From: an uncultured Kordiimonas sp.
GTDB lineage: Bacteria > Pseudomonadota > Alphaproteobacteria > Sphingomonadales > Kordiimonadaceae
Direction of reading: 5' to 3'
Assembly (NCBI GenBank): GCA_947503625.1
Contig: CANNEK010000001.1
Coordinates: 1,172,152-1,236,151 of the forward strand
Length of the DNA: 64,000 nucleotides
Each line of letters starts with the position of its first letter. The stretch's first letter is position 1. This document shows positions 34,798-43,531 of this stretch, piece after piece. A program made the translations under genes and the position numbers. Below the pieces are notes generated by a model. It ran no database searches. It had not been told where the DNA came from and was given only the letters and a program-made list of their open reading frames with translations.

Positions 34798-36888
34798 TTA
34801 CCAGATGGAAATGCGCTCTTCCGGTGGCAGATACATTGCATCACCTTCCTGAACATTGAACGCCTTGTACCATTCGTCCATGTTGCGCACCACGCCGTTC
34901 ACCCGGTACTCACCCGGTGAATGCGGGTCGGATTTCAAAAGGGATACCAGCGTTGCATCGCGGGTTTTCCGCTTCCACACCTGCGCCCATGACAGGAAGA
35001 AGCGCTGGTCACCGGTAAAGCCATCAATAATCGGTGCTTCCTTGCCACCAAGCGACAGCTTGTAGGCATGATAGGCCATCGAAAGGCCGCCAAGGTCGCC
35101 GATGTTTTCACCCAGTGTAAAGCGACCATCAACAAAGTTGCCGGGCACCGGCTCGAACTGGTCGTACTGGGCGGCAAGCGCATCGGTTTTCACGTCAAAG
35201 TTGGCGCGGTCCTCGTCTGTCCACCAGTTGCGTTGAATGCCTTTGTCGTCAGATTTGGAGCCCTGATCGTCAAAGCCGTGGCCCATCTCGTGGCCGATCA
35301 CTGCACCGATACCACCGTAGTTAACAGCCGGATCAGCGTTCGGGTCAAAGAAAGGCGGCTGCAGGATCGCTGCCGGGAAAACAATCTCGTTGAACTGCGC
35401 ATTATAGTAGGCGTTCACTGTTTGTGGCGTCATGCCCCAGCGCTCGCGGTCGCTTGGCCGCTTCAGCCGCGCGGCGGCATCTGCCTGATTGAAGGCCGAA
35501 ATGTTGCGGGCGCTGCCAAACAGATCACCCGAGGCAATCTGGATACCAGACCGGTCGCGCCACACATCAGGGTAGGCGATCTTGGGTCGGAAAGCCGCGA
35601 GCTTGGCTTTCGCCTCCACTTTTGTTTCCGCGCCCATCCAGTCCAGGCCATCAATGCGCACGTCCATTGCCGCACGCAGGTTTTCAACCAGCTCCACCAT
35701 CTGGGTTTTGGCTTCCGGCGGGAAGTAGCGATCTACATAAATTTGGCCGATGGCATCGCCGAGAGCGTTCCGCGCGCCCACACGCTGCACACCGCGTTCC
35801 CAGCGCGCGCGCTGTTCCTGCTGGCCGCGCAGTGTTTTACCATAAAAATCGAAATTGGCATTGTCGATATCTTCGGAAAGCAATGGCGCGTTGTTGGAAA
35901 TCAGGTGATAACTCAGATAGGCTTTCCAGTCATCAAGCGACGCCGAGTTCACAATTTCAATGGCAGCAGCAACCGGGCCGGGGTGTGTGACATTAACATC
36001 CTCAAGCCCTTCAATGCCGTTTCCAGCGAGGAAACTGTCCCAATCAAAGCCGTTATATTCAGCCTTGAAATCGGCATAGCTCATCGGGTTATAGATCTTG
36101 TCGCGGTCGCGCCGGTCAGACCGAGGCCACTGCTGTTCGGCAATGCGCGTTTCAAGCGCCAGAATGGCGGCAGCTTTTTCGTCTGCGCCTTCAATACCCG
36201 CAAACCCGAGCATCTGGGCGATATGCGCGACATAGGCTTCACGGATGCCGATAAAACGCTCGCTGTCCTGCAGATAATAATCGCGGTCCGGCAGGCCAAG
36301 ACCACCAAGACCAACATTCAGAACCGTTCTATCCGGGTTGCCGCGGTTCAGCCCTACACTCAGGGTGATCGGCGCTTCGCTGCCTTCAAGACCTTCGCGG
36401 CCAAACGCGCGCACTAGGTCAACCACGGAACTGATCGCTGCAACCTGCTCCAGCGACGGCATCAGTGGTGTAATGCCACGAGCGTTGATCGCCTCAACAT
36501 CCATGTAGGTATTGTAATAATCGCTGATTTTCTGCTCAAGCGAACCATCGGGAAAGGACCCGGCGGCCATTTCGTCAATGATGGCTTTCACCCGGTCGCG
36601 TGAGCGATCGGCAAGCACGTTGAAGGCACCGTAGCCAGTGCGCGAAGCCGGAATTTCAAAGGTATCGAGCCATGTGCCGTTTGCGGCAACAAAGAAATTG
36701 TCGCCCGGTTTCACAGACGCCTTGGCGGCTGTCATATCAACGCCCCAGGTGCCCAGCTCTGGTGCCTGGCTGCTATCGGCAACCTGCGATGTGTCGGTTT
36801 CAGCTTTGTCAGCCTGCTGATTGTTATCGGAGCACGCAGCAACCATAAGGGCTGCAACCGCGACCGATGCTTTTAATATGTGTTTCAT
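34798..36888 (-). CDS. M13-family zinc metallopeptidase lipoprotein (neprilysin/PepO-like), 696 aa
   Basis: Peptidase of the neprilysin family that cuts short peptides. It begins with a lipoprotein signal (LKASVAVAALMVAACSD, lipobox VAAC), so it is anchored in the envelope. The zinc motif is in AVIGHEMGHGFDDQGSK (HExxH) with the third ligand Glu in LGENIGDLGGLSMAYHAY. The substrate-binding NEIVFPAAILQPPFFD precedes it, and the C-terminal DAMYLPPEERISIW with the usual W is intact. Start 36888 has GGAGGGG upstream. A long antisense frame was rejected. It stands alone and ends in a terminator. Confidence 0.96.
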   Translation of the reverse strand: MKHILKASVAVAALMVAACSDNNQQADKAETDTSQVADSSQAPELGTWGVDMTAAKASVKPGDNFFVAANGTWLDTFEIPASRTGYGAFNVLADRSRDRVKAIIDEMAAGSFPDGSLEQKISDYYNTYMDVEAINARGITPLMPSLEQVAAISSVVDLVRAFGREGLEGSEAPITLSVGLNRGNPDRTVLNVGLGGLGLPDRDYYLQDSERFIGIREAYVAHIAQMLGFAGIEGADEKAAAILALETRIAEQQWPRSDRRDRDKIYNPMSYADFKAEYNGFDWDSFLAGNGIEGLEDVNVTHPGPVAAAIEIVNSASLDDWKAYLSYHLISNNAPLLSEDIDNANFDFYGKTLRGQQEQRARWERGVQRVGARNALGDAIGQIYVDRYFPPEAKTQMVELVENLRAAMDVRIDGLDWMGAETKVEAKAKLAAFRPKIAYPDVWRDRSGIQIASGDLFGSARNISAFNQADAAARLKRPSDRERWGMTPQTVNAYYNAQFNEIVFPAAILQPPFFDPNADPAVNYGGIGAVIGHEMGHGFDDQGSKSDDKGIQRNWWTDEDRANFDVKTDALAAQYDQFEPVPGNFVDGRFTLGENIGDLGGLSMAYHAYKLSLGGKEAPIIDGFTGDQRFFLSWAQVWKRKTRDATLVSLLKSDPHSPGEYRVNGVVRNMDEWYKAFNVQEGDAMYLPPEERISIW

Positions 36889-37076
36889 GATCCCCTCCAG
36901 GATGATTTTCTTAACAGTCGTTTTTCTTGTGTTAGAGACGCCTGTGCCAGCCTGCTCAGACCATCCGCAAGGAACGGTAAAAGAAGCGGCCCGCAAGTCA
37001 ACCTGCGGGCCGGAAATTTCGTTTATATTTTCACTTAAGTTTACGACTTTGCGCCGAACCGTGCCGCAGATGCGAT

Positions 37077-37904
37077 TTAGTCGGCAACCGTATAGATTGT
37101 GCGGCAGGGATACGGGATGCTGATGCCTTTGTTGTCGAACGATTCTTTGACAGTTTTCAACAGGTCCCAGCTAAGCGCCCAATAGTCGCCAGATGCACAC
37201 CAGACACGCACCATCACGTTCACCGAACTGTCGCCCAGTTCGTTCACGGCGATCACAGGCTCTGGGGTTTTCATGCAGCGCTCGTCTGCTGCCAGAATAT
37301 CAGCGATGGTTTTCATGGCATCATCGATTTTGTCGTCATAACCAATGCCAAAAACGAGCTGGATGCGGCGGGTATCATGGAAGCTGTAGTTGCTGATTGA
37401 ACTGCCCCAAACAGAGCTGTTGGGGATCATGATGCGTACGTTATCGCCGGTATCAAGCATAGTGGTGAAAAGCGAAATCGCATTTACCGACCCGGACTCG
37501 CCGCCGATTTCAACAAAATCACCGATTTTGAACGGCCGGAAGATCAACAGCATAACCCCGGCTGCCAGATTGGAAAGTGTACCCTGAAGCGCAAGACCGA
37601 TAGCCAGGCCCGCGGCACCCAGCAGGGCAACCAGGCTGGTTGTCTCGACCCCAAACTGATCCAACAGCGCAATGCCGGTGAAGATAATAACAACATACTT
37701 TCCCATACTCGCCAGAAACGCCGAGACGGTTTTGTCTATCTTTTCGCTTTTCGAGAATAGTTTGGTCAGCCGGCGTTCAACAAACCCGGCAAGCCACAGT
37801 CCAACGGCCAGAACCACAAAAGCGCCAAGAATAAGAAGGCCAAGGTCAATACCCTGCGTCATCAACTCGTCCCAATTGATCGAGTCGTCGTTTAAAAAAT
37901 CCAT
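37077..37904 (-). CDS. mscS: Small-conductance mechanosensitive channel (MscS), 275 aa
   Basis: Releases solutes on hypo-osmotic shock. Short MscS form: TM1 near residues 18-40, TM2 near 62-85, and TM3 with the pore motif LVALLGAAGLAIGLALQGTLSNLAAGVMLLIF-type Gly/Ala pattern (residues about 90-125). The beta domain has RPFKIGDFVEIGGESGSV and IPNSSVWGSSISNYS. Length fits E. coli MscS (286). The start at 37904 follows AGGGAG; upstream ATG 37970 is unlikely. Confidence 0.94.
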   Translation of the reverse strand: MDFLNDDSINWDELMTQGIDLGLLILGAFVVLAVGLWLAGFVERRLTKLFSKSEKIDKTVSAFLASMGKYVVIIFTGIALLDQFGVETTSLVALLGAAGLAIGLALQGTLSNLAAGVMLLIFRPFKIGDFVEIGGESGSVNAISLFTTMLDTGDNVRIMIPNSSVWGSSISNYSFHDTRRIQLVFGIGYDDKIDDAMKTIADILAADERCMKTPEPVIAVNELGDSSVNVMVRVWCASGDYWALSWDLLKTVKESFDNKGISIPYPCRTIYTVAD

Positions 37905-38066
37905 AGAAATACTCCCTAGTATCGCCCCCGCTAAAGCACTATGCCAATATTTGGACGCCTCGCCAAGCAAACGATAAAACTGTCGGATTTTTTCTTTGCA
38001 GGGTTGCCTTTTGATTTTGCGCGCGCGGGCTCTACATCTAGGGCAACAGTTTTTTAGGAGGATGAC

Positions 38067-39149
38067 ATGGCAACCGCAGAACTTCTGGTCAACAAGGCCG
38101 ATATCAGCAAAACCCGTTTCAACAATACGTGCGACGCATCAAGCCGCTCGCTGGAGGCGGGCGAAATTCGATTTGAAATCGAGCGGTTTGCCTTCACAGC
38201 CAACAACATCACCTATGCCGCCTTCGGCGAAGCGATGAAATACTGGAATTTCTTTCCTGGTCGGGATGACCACGGTTTTGTGCCGGTTTGGGGCTTCGCC
38301 ACTGTCACCGAGAGCACCCTTGATGACGTAAAAACCGGCGATAAATACTATGGCTATTTTCCGATGGCCAGTCATCTGATCATATCGCCTGTGAAACAAT
38401 CTCCGGCTGGTTTCTTCGACGGAAAAGCACACCGTGCTGAACTGAGCCCTGTCTATAATTATTACACCGCGTGCGCGACAGACCCGGGATACAGGCAAGA
38501 CCTTGAAGAAATCCAGATGCTGTTCAAGCCCCTGTTCATGACATCTTTCCTGATTGATGATTTCCTTGAAGACAATGGCTTTTTCGGTGCCACGCAGGTT
38601 GTGCTTTCAAGTGCATCGTCAAAAACCGCATATGGTCTCGCGTTTCAGCTCGCCAAACGTGAGGGGATCAAGGTTGTGGGCCTGACATCCCCCGGCAATG
38701 TGGACTTTGTCGATGGTATGGGCCTTTACGACCAGACAGTTGCTTACGGTGATATCCCAACCCTTGATAACAATGTGCCGACCGTTTTTGTTGATATGGC
38801 CGGCAACGGCGAGGTGCGTGCCAGCCTGCATTCTCACTTTGACCAGATGCTGAAATACAGCTGTTCTGTTGGAGCCACCAACTGGGATCAGATGGGCAGC
38901 AATGAAGAACTGAAAGGGCCACGGCCACAACTATTCTTCGCGCCCGCACAAGTGCAAAAGCGCACCGCTGACTGGGGTCAGTCCGGCTTTCAGGAACGCT
39001 CGTCGGCTGCATGGGTCAGCTTTGTCAGCCAGGCCAATGACTGGGTAGAGGTTGTTGGAGAGAGCGGTGAAGAGGCTATTACACGTGTGTATGGCAGTGT
39101 ACTTGATGGCAGTGCCAGCCCGAAAAAAGGCTACATCCTGTCGTTCTGA
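38067..39149 (+). CDS. DUF2855 family protein, 360 aa
   Basis: Unknown function. The chain opens with a domain (residues 1-115) that includes NITYAAFGEAMKYWNFFP and a GFVPVWGFATV loop, then an Ala/Gly-rich Rossmann-like region with VVLSSASSKTAYGLAFQL, VVGLTSPGNVDFVDGMG and VFVDMAGNGEVRASLHSHF. This resembles a quinone-reductase or MDR-like NAD(P) fold, as proposed for DUF2855. No signal peptide. AGGAGG directly precedes the ATG. It stands alone with an MscS gene divergent upstream. Confidence 0.8.
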   Translation: MATAELLVNKADISKTRFNNTCDASSRSLEAGEIRFEIERFAFTANNITYAAFGEAMKYWNFFPGRDDHGFVPVWGFATVTESTLDDVKTGDKYYGYFPMASHLIISPVKQSPAGFFDGKAHRAELSPVYNYYTACATDPGYRQDLEEIQMLFKPLFMTSFLIDDFLEDNGFFGATQVVLSSASSKTAYGLAFQLAKREGIKVVGLTSPGNVDFVDGMGLYDQTVAYGDIPTLDNNVPTVFVDMAGNGEVRASLHSHFDQMLKYSCSVGATNWDQMGSNEELKGPRPQLFFAPAQVQKRTADWGQSGFQERSSAAWVSFVSQANDWVEVVGESGEEAITRVYGSVLDGSASPKKGYILSF

Positions 39150-39175
39150 CCGACGTTCAGAGGATAGACCCGGAC

Positions 39176-39781
39176 CTATTTCGCGGTTGGCAGGGACCAG
39201 CCGCGCGTGATACCGCCTGCGCGGGCAAGGAATGCGCCTGCCATCGAAACCCAAACCGCCACAGGACCTGTGACACCGACATAGTTAAGCGCGCAGAAAG
39301 TACCCGCACCGATAAAAGCCGCGGTGGCATATATCTCGCCGCGGCGCATCACAATAGGTATCTCGTTGCAGATCACATCGCGGATAATCCCGCCCGCCAC
39401 ACCGGTCACCACGCCCATGATAACCGCGACCACCATGCTGCCTGATGCAGCAAGTGCTTTTTCAGCCCCGATCACGCAAAACAACGCAAGGCCAACCGCA
39501 TCCGCCCAGGTCAGGAAGCGAAGCCTGCTTTCGATAAAGCGGGCAAAAAAGAAAGACGCAGCCGCAGCCGCAAGGGCGATCCAGATCGGCAGCGTATTAT
39601 CAATCCAGAATACCGGTTGATCCAGTGTCAGGTCACGTATGGTGCCGCCACCAATCGCAGGCATCAGCGCCAGGACAGCAACACCAAACATATCCATGCT
39701 TTTCCGGACAGCCGCAAGCGCACCACTGACGGCAAACACGAACACACCTGCCAGATCAAGAAAAACAATCAGGTCATTCAT
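39176..39781 (-). CDS. TRIC-type trimeric cation channel (UPF0126/YadS family), 201 aa
   Basis: Six- to seven-helix membrane protein. Two repeats carry the family motifs: GVAVLALMPAIGGGTIRDL and VVTGVAGGIIRDVICNEIP, each with the Gly-Gly-Ile/Thr-Ile-Arg-Asp core. TRIC proteins form potassium-permeable channels. The start at 39781 lies two bases from the stop of the ABC ATPase gene, so it is expressed with it. Function in metal uptake context is unclear. Confidence 0.85.
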   Translation of the reverse strand: MNDLIVFLDLAGVFVFAVSGALAAVRKSMDMFGVAVLALMPAIGGGTIRDLTLDQPVFWIDNTLPIWIALAAAAASFFFARFIESRLRFLTWADAVGLALFCVIGAEKALAASGSMVVAVIMGVVTGVAGGIIRDVICNEIPIVMRRGEIYATAAFIGAGTFCALNYVGVTGPVAVWVSMAGAFLARAGGITRGWSLPTAK

Positions 39782-39782
39782 T

Positions 39783-40580
39783 TCACAGCCCTCCCGACAA
39801 CCGGGGCATGGCTTTCGGCACCAGAAAGCTGTCGCCTGCATCGTCCCAGCGCGCAGCACTGATGGCGAACACATCCCTTAAAAGCACGTCAGAGAGCACA
39901 TCTTCCGGCACGCCGTCCGCAATCAGTTTTCCCTGGTTTATCACCAGAAGCCTGTCGCAGAAATGCTGGGCAAGATTGAGGTCATGCAATACCACCACAC
40001 CGCCGTGGGTCTCATCAATATGACCACGCAGCAAAGCCATCATCTCAAGCTGATAATGCGGATCAAGCGACGCGGCCGGTTCGTCCGCCAGAAGATAAGG
40101 CGCATCGGCCGCCAGAGCACGAGCAAGCAACACCCGCGCACGCTCTCCTCCCGACAGATGTGTGACAAGCCTGTCCCTTAAGTCCTGCACGCCTGTTGCC
40201 GCCATTGCAGACTCAATATGGCCGGCATCGACGTCCGTCAATTTTTGCCAAGGTGTTTTATGCGGCACGCGGCCCAGCGCCACCAGACTTTCAACGGTGA
40301 GGGGCCAGTGCACCGGGCCACCTTGTGCCAAATAAGCAAATAGCTTTGCGCGGTCCCTAACCGCCATGTCCGAAAGGGTCACATCACCGACATGCACAGA
40401 GCCCGTCGCCTCGGCAAGCCCCAGGAGAGCGCGAAGCAAAGTGGTTTTGCCGGCACCGTTTGGCCCCACAAGGCCCACAAGTTCACCGGGCTGCAGGTCA
40501 AGGTTCACATCATCAACAACCGTTTTGGTTCCGTAACGAACATGAAGTCCGGCCATGCGTATGCGCAGCGGATTGGTCAT
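39783..40580 (-). CDS. ABC importer ATPase of FecE/HmuV/BtuD type, 265 aa
   Basis: ATP-binding subunit of a metal-chelate (iron siderophore, heme or cobalamin) importer. Walker A is GPNGAGKTTLL, the Q loop is YLAQ, the signature is LSGGERARVLLARAL, Walker B is LLADEPAASLD, and the switch His is VVLHDLNLAQHF, matching the FecE subfamily. It overlaps the permease gene by four bases. No substrate-binding protein or TonB receptor is adjacent, so the cargo cannot be assigned. Confidence 0.92.
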   Translation of the reverse strand: MTNPLRIRMAGLHVRYGTKTVVDDVNLDLQPGELVGLVGPNGAGKTTLLRALLGLAEATGSVHVGDVTLSDMAVRDRAKLFAYLAQGGPVHWPLTVESLVALGRVPHKTPWQKLTDVDAGHIESAMAATGVQDLRDRLVTHLSGGERARVLLARALAADAPYLLADEPAASLDPHYQLEMMALLRGHIDETHGGVVVLHDLNLAQHFCDRLLVINQGKLIADGVPEDVLSDVLLRDVFAISAARWDDAGDSFLVPKAMPRLSGGL

Positions 40581-41584
40581 CGCATCGTCTCTCGGGTTTT
40601 GAAGATGATATAGAGGAACACAGGTGCACCGATCACACCCATCACGACACCAAGCCTCAGCTGACCGTACCCAATGGGCATCCGGGTAACCATGTCGGCA
40701 AGCAAAAGCAGAATCGCGCCCATCAGCGCACTGGGCACAAGCAGTTTTTTGGGTTCGAACCCGATAAGCGCGCGTGCGAAATGCGGTACCACAAGCCCGA
40801 TAAAGCCAACCGCGCCAGCAACTGCGACTGTGGCCCCGACCGCCAGCGCTGTGCCCGCAATGATACGCAGCCGCAGCAGTTTAAGGTCTATACCAAGCGT
40901 GCGGGCTGTGTCTTCTCCGAGGCTGAGCGCATTGAGGCCCTGCCCTGCACCTATAACACACAGCGCTCCGGCCGCCATGAACGGCACTGCCAGCATAACG
41001 TCACTATAGGAACGGTTTTCCAGTGAGCCCATCATCCACAGGATCATCTCCTGTAATGTCATCGGGTGCGGGGCAAAGTTCATCACCAGCGAAATACCGG
41101 CCGCCGCCAGGCTGGAAATGCCCACACCTGCCAGGATAAGCGTTAGGACACTCGCATCACGCATGGAGACAAGCACCAGAAGACCCGTCGCAACCAGAGC
41201 CCCTGCTATTGCTCCCATAGGGATCGCCATCGAACCGGCTGTTGCCGCGCCGAGATAAATGACGATGACCGCCCCGAGACTGGCGGATGCAGAAACACCA
41301 ATAACGCCCGGGTCGGCAAGCGGATTGCGGAGCAATCCTTGCAAAAGCGCGCCTGCGTAGCCGAGCGTGGCCCCACAAAGGGCGCCAAGCAGAATACGCG
41401 GTAGCCGAAGTTCCTGCACGATGATATTGGTCGCGGTGTCCGCCTGCCCCAATAGCCCATTAAAAAACTGGCCGAGGCTCAACGAGGTTGCGCCAAAAAA
41501 CCCTGCACCAGACGCCACGACAACAAGCACAACGCCAAGAAAGGCGTTCAGGCTCACAGGAGAAACTATGGCTGTCGTGTTCAT
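40577..41584 (-). CDS. FecCD/BtuC-type ABC permease, 335 aa
   Basis: Ten-helix permease of the iron-siderophore/cobalamin importer family. Conserved elements are RLPRILLGALCGATLGYAGALLQGLLRNPLADPGVIG, here with the RNPLADPGVIG core, and VGFIGLVVPHFARALIG near the end. The helices repeat every 30-35 residues. Start is at 41584; the ATPase gene starts four bases before its stop. No Fur box or cobalamin riboswitch was recognised in the 111-base leader. Confidence 0.93.
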   Translation of the reverse strand: MNTTAIVSPVSLNAFLGVVLVVVASGAGFFGATSLSLGQFFNGLLGQADTATNIIVQELRLPRILLGALCGATLGYAGALLQGLLRNPLADPGVIGVSASASLGAVIVIYLGAATAGSMAIPMGAIAGALVATGLLVLVSMRDASVLTLILAGVGISSLAAAGISLVMNFAPHPMTLQEMILWMMGSLENRSYSDVMLAVPFMAAGALCVIGAGQGLNALSLGEDTARTLGIDLKLLRLRIIAGTALAVGATVAVAGAVGFIGLVVPHFARALIGFEPKKLLVPSALMGAILLLLADMVTRMPIGYGQLRLGVVMGVIGAPVFLYIIFKTRETMR

Positions 41585-41695
41585 CGTCTTTGATGTGTCC
41601 AGAGCGGATTCAGGTCATCACCCGCTATAGGGTATGAACCCCTTGCGGAGCAACGTCAAAATACACACATGCCCGGATAGCCCCGGACCAAACCT

Positions 41696-42169
41696 TTATG
41701 CCACATGGTGGTAAACAGGAATGCTGGTGGTATTTTTGACCGCCGTAAGCGCAATAGACGAACTGATTTCGCGCACACCGTCGATATGGGACAAACGGTT
41801 CCAGAAAAAATCCTCGTAGGCCTGTACGTCTTTCACCTGCACTTTCAGAATAAAATCAATGTCCCCCATCAGGGTATGACATTCCATCACCTCGGGGAAA
41901 CTGCTGACCTTTTCGATAAAGTTCGGAAGACTGTCCCTGTTTTGGGCCTGCATCTTGACTTGGGCAAAAACCATAACGCCCAAACCTACCTTGGGCGCAT
42001 CCAGAAGAATGGTGTGCTGTTTGATAATGCCGTCTGCTTCCATCTTCTGTACACGACGCCAAACTGCGGAACGGCTCGATGATACCTGCTCGGCGACATC
42101 GGAAAGCGACATCCTTGCGTCTTTCTGCAAACAATCGAGAATACGTGCGTCTGTTTCATCAATGAACAT
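41696..42169 (-). CDS. Lrp/AsnC-family transcriptional regulator, 157 aa
   Basis: N-terminal HTH (ILDCLQKDARMSLSDVAEQV followed by SSRSAVWRRVQKMEADGII) and a C-terminal RAM/ACT ligand-binding domain (VMVFAQVKM, FPEVMECHTLMGDIDFILKV). Standard length. Such regulators sense amino acids and form octamers. The gene is divergent from an 89-aa ACT protein over 130 bases that contain a symmetric AT-rich site, so autoregulation and control of the neighbour are likely. Confidence 0.95.
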   Translation of the reverse strand: MFIDETDARILDCLQKDARMSLSDVAEQVSSSRSAVWRRVQKMEADGIIKQHTILLDAPKVGLGVMVFAQVKMQAQNRDSLPNFIEKVSSFPEVMECHTLMGDIDFILKVQVKDVQAYEDFFWNRLSHIDGVREISSSIALTAVKNTTSIPVYHHVA

Positions 42170-42182
42170 TATTCTTTCCCGT

Positions 42183-42239
42183 ACAATAGCTATATTTTGA
42201 AATATTTTCTCATTTTTCCAGATAAAAAGTCAACAATAG
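42183..42239. promoter_or_regulatory. Candidate Lrp/AsnC operator region
   Basis: Contains the perfect inverted repeat ATATTT-TG-AAATAT at 42192-42205 and two direct ACAATAG copies (42183-42189 and 42233-42239) between the divergent regulator and ACT genes. Symmetry is seen; binding is inferred. Confidence 0.4.
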
Positions 42240-42299
42240 GGAACCAATTCCGGTGACGGGAAGCTAAATTCTTCCAGTCAGCGACGAGAGGAGTTTCAA

Positions 42300-42569
42300 A
42301 TGGTACTGACAGGTAATAGCCGCACGCGTTTCTCGGTGCAGGCCGAGTTTGAGCCCAGCACACTGTCTCGTGTGCTTGAATTGTTTGCCGTTCGCGGCCT
42401 TGCCTATGACACGATGTCAGCGCGCAAGACCAACGATGGCCTTCAGTGGATTGAGCTGGATTGCCGTGATGTTGAAGACCATCATGCCAGCGTGCTGCTG
42501 AACAAAATTCGCCAGATTATTACCGTGCGCAGTGCCCGCATTGAAACGACGCTTCTTGCTGCCTCCTGA
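42300..42569 (+). CDS. Small ACT-domain-like protein, 89 aa
   Basis: A single small domain. The segment FSVQAEFEPSTLSRVLELFAVRGLAYDTMSA has the beta-strand, helix and strand layout of ACT domains, like the small regulatory subunits of acetolactate synthase (IlvM/IlvN) where a strand precedes LxRVxxLFxxRGL. It lacks a catalytic partner. AGGAG lies seven bases upstream. Divergent from an Lrp/AsnC-family gene. It may be an amino-acid sensor or a free-standing regulatory subunit; the ALS large subunit is not in the window. Confidence 0.65.
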   Translation: MVLTGNSRTRFSVQAEFEPSTLSRVLELFAVRGLAYDTMSARKTNDGLQWIELDCRDVEDHHASVLLNKIRQIITVRSARIETTLLAAS

Positions 42570-42588
42570 TGTCAAGGAAACCAATGCA

Positions 42589-42614
42589 TTGAGACCTGCG
42601 GCAGCAGGCCTCAA
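42589..42614 (+). terminator. Weak hairpin after the ACT gene
   Basis: TTGAG-A-CCTGC pairs with GCAGG-C-CTCAA around a GGCA loop with one A/C mismatch. No T tract follows, so function is uncertain. Confidence 0.35.
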
Positions 42615-42676
42615 TAGCAGCTCGAATAATAGCAGCCTATATGATCCCGAACCGAGACGACGCGGCTATCCGGGTA

Positions 42677-43399
42677 TCAGCTTCCAGGCTTTATAGGTGT
42701 CAGGTACATCTGGTTCACATGCGTGACGCCTGCATGGTCCATCTGCAGATTTTTTGCCAAAAATAAATCGAATGCGGCTTGTGTATCCCATTCCGCAATA
42801 ACGGTATAGTCGGGGTTATATTCATATCCGAACGGGGAACGCCCCTCTGTAAACTCAGCCTTCAACTCGCCGCCTGTGGCCAGTATTTCTTCAACAAAGC
42901 TTGTCTTGAAAGCTTTGAACAATGACGGGTCTTTTTGCCAGTAAGCAGTGAGAACCTGAACTTTTTCATAGTCGACATCGAACCTGATTTCCTGACTGAT
43001 CTGATAATTTGTCATGTCAAAGCGAGACCAGATATCCAGTCGCCGGTCGTTCAGGTCAGGCACCACTTCCTTAAGTCGATCAAGGGCATTTGCGCGGTCT
43101 TCGAAATCGCCCGGCCAGCCACCAAAAATAAGTAGCTCCGGATAATAATTGCCTTGAGTTGGTTTGCGCGTAATGGCGAAACCGGACAGGCCTTTATAGT
43201 CGAGGGCGCGCGCTTCCGAAATAGCATCCTGCGCATAGGATCTGTAGGCCTCGTCCGAATTCGGGCGCCGGGTAAGAAACAGGAAATCGATCACCTGCCC
43301 GGCTTCAAAGACATAGGTTTTTTCTTCCGCATGGACTTGCCCTGCCAGAGGTGCAGTAGCCAGCGCAAGCGCGATAAAGGTGCTCTGCCAAAATTTCAT
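42677..43399 (-). CDS. Exported protein of unknown function, 240 aa
   Basis: Signal peptide (WQSTFIALALATAPLAGQVHA) followed by an alternating strand/helix chain with two similar halves of about 100 residues, each ending in a Tyr/Asp-rich strand (for example DMTNYQISQE and VTHVNQMYLTP). The pattern resembles dimeric alpha-beta barrel (DUF1330-like) domains. No catalytic motif was seen. The gene is divergent from a LysR-type regulator and probably under its control. Confidence 0.6.
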   Translation of the reverse strand: MKFWQSTFIALALATAPLAGQVHAEEKTYVFEAGQVIDFLFLTRRPNSDEAYRSYAQDAISEARALDYKGLSGFAITRKPTQGNYYPELLIFGGWPGDFEDRANALDRLKEVVPDLNDRRLDIWSRFDMTNYQISQEIRFDVDYEKVQVLTAYWQKDPSLFKAFKTSFVEEILATGGELKAEFTEGRSPFGYEYNPDYTVIAEWDTQAAFDLFLAKNLQMDHAGVTHVNQMYLTPIKPGS

Positions 43400-43501
43400 T
43401 GGTCTTTTCCTTTGCTGTCATTTGGTTTGGGCCGACAGGGCATACACCCCGATAGCCAGCACCTGACTAAAACGGACCTGAAAGCAAAGGAACAGCTGAC
43501 A

Positions 43502-43530
43502 TTGCACATTTGATGTGCAAATATGCACAT
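43502..43530. promoter_or_regulatory. Perfect 8-3-8 palindrome plus third half-site at LysR start
   Basis: TTGCACAT-TTG-ATGTGCAA at 43502-43520 is a perfect inverted repeat; a further ATGCACAT follows at 43523-43530, just ahead of the ATG at 43532. This looks like an autoregulatory operator of the LysR-type regulator. Confidence 0.55.
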
Positions 43531-43531
43531 C

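Noticed and set aside
35068-36417. 449-residue plus-strand open frame
   Set aside because: It lies antisense within the M13 peptidase gene, which has a full set of family motifs, and the frame has no ribosome site or recognisable domain.
41585-41695. Possible cobalamin riboswitch or Fur box upstream of the FecCD permease
   Set aside because: No B12-box, AGCCACTG-like element, or 19-base Fur palindrome could be recognised in the 111-base leader.
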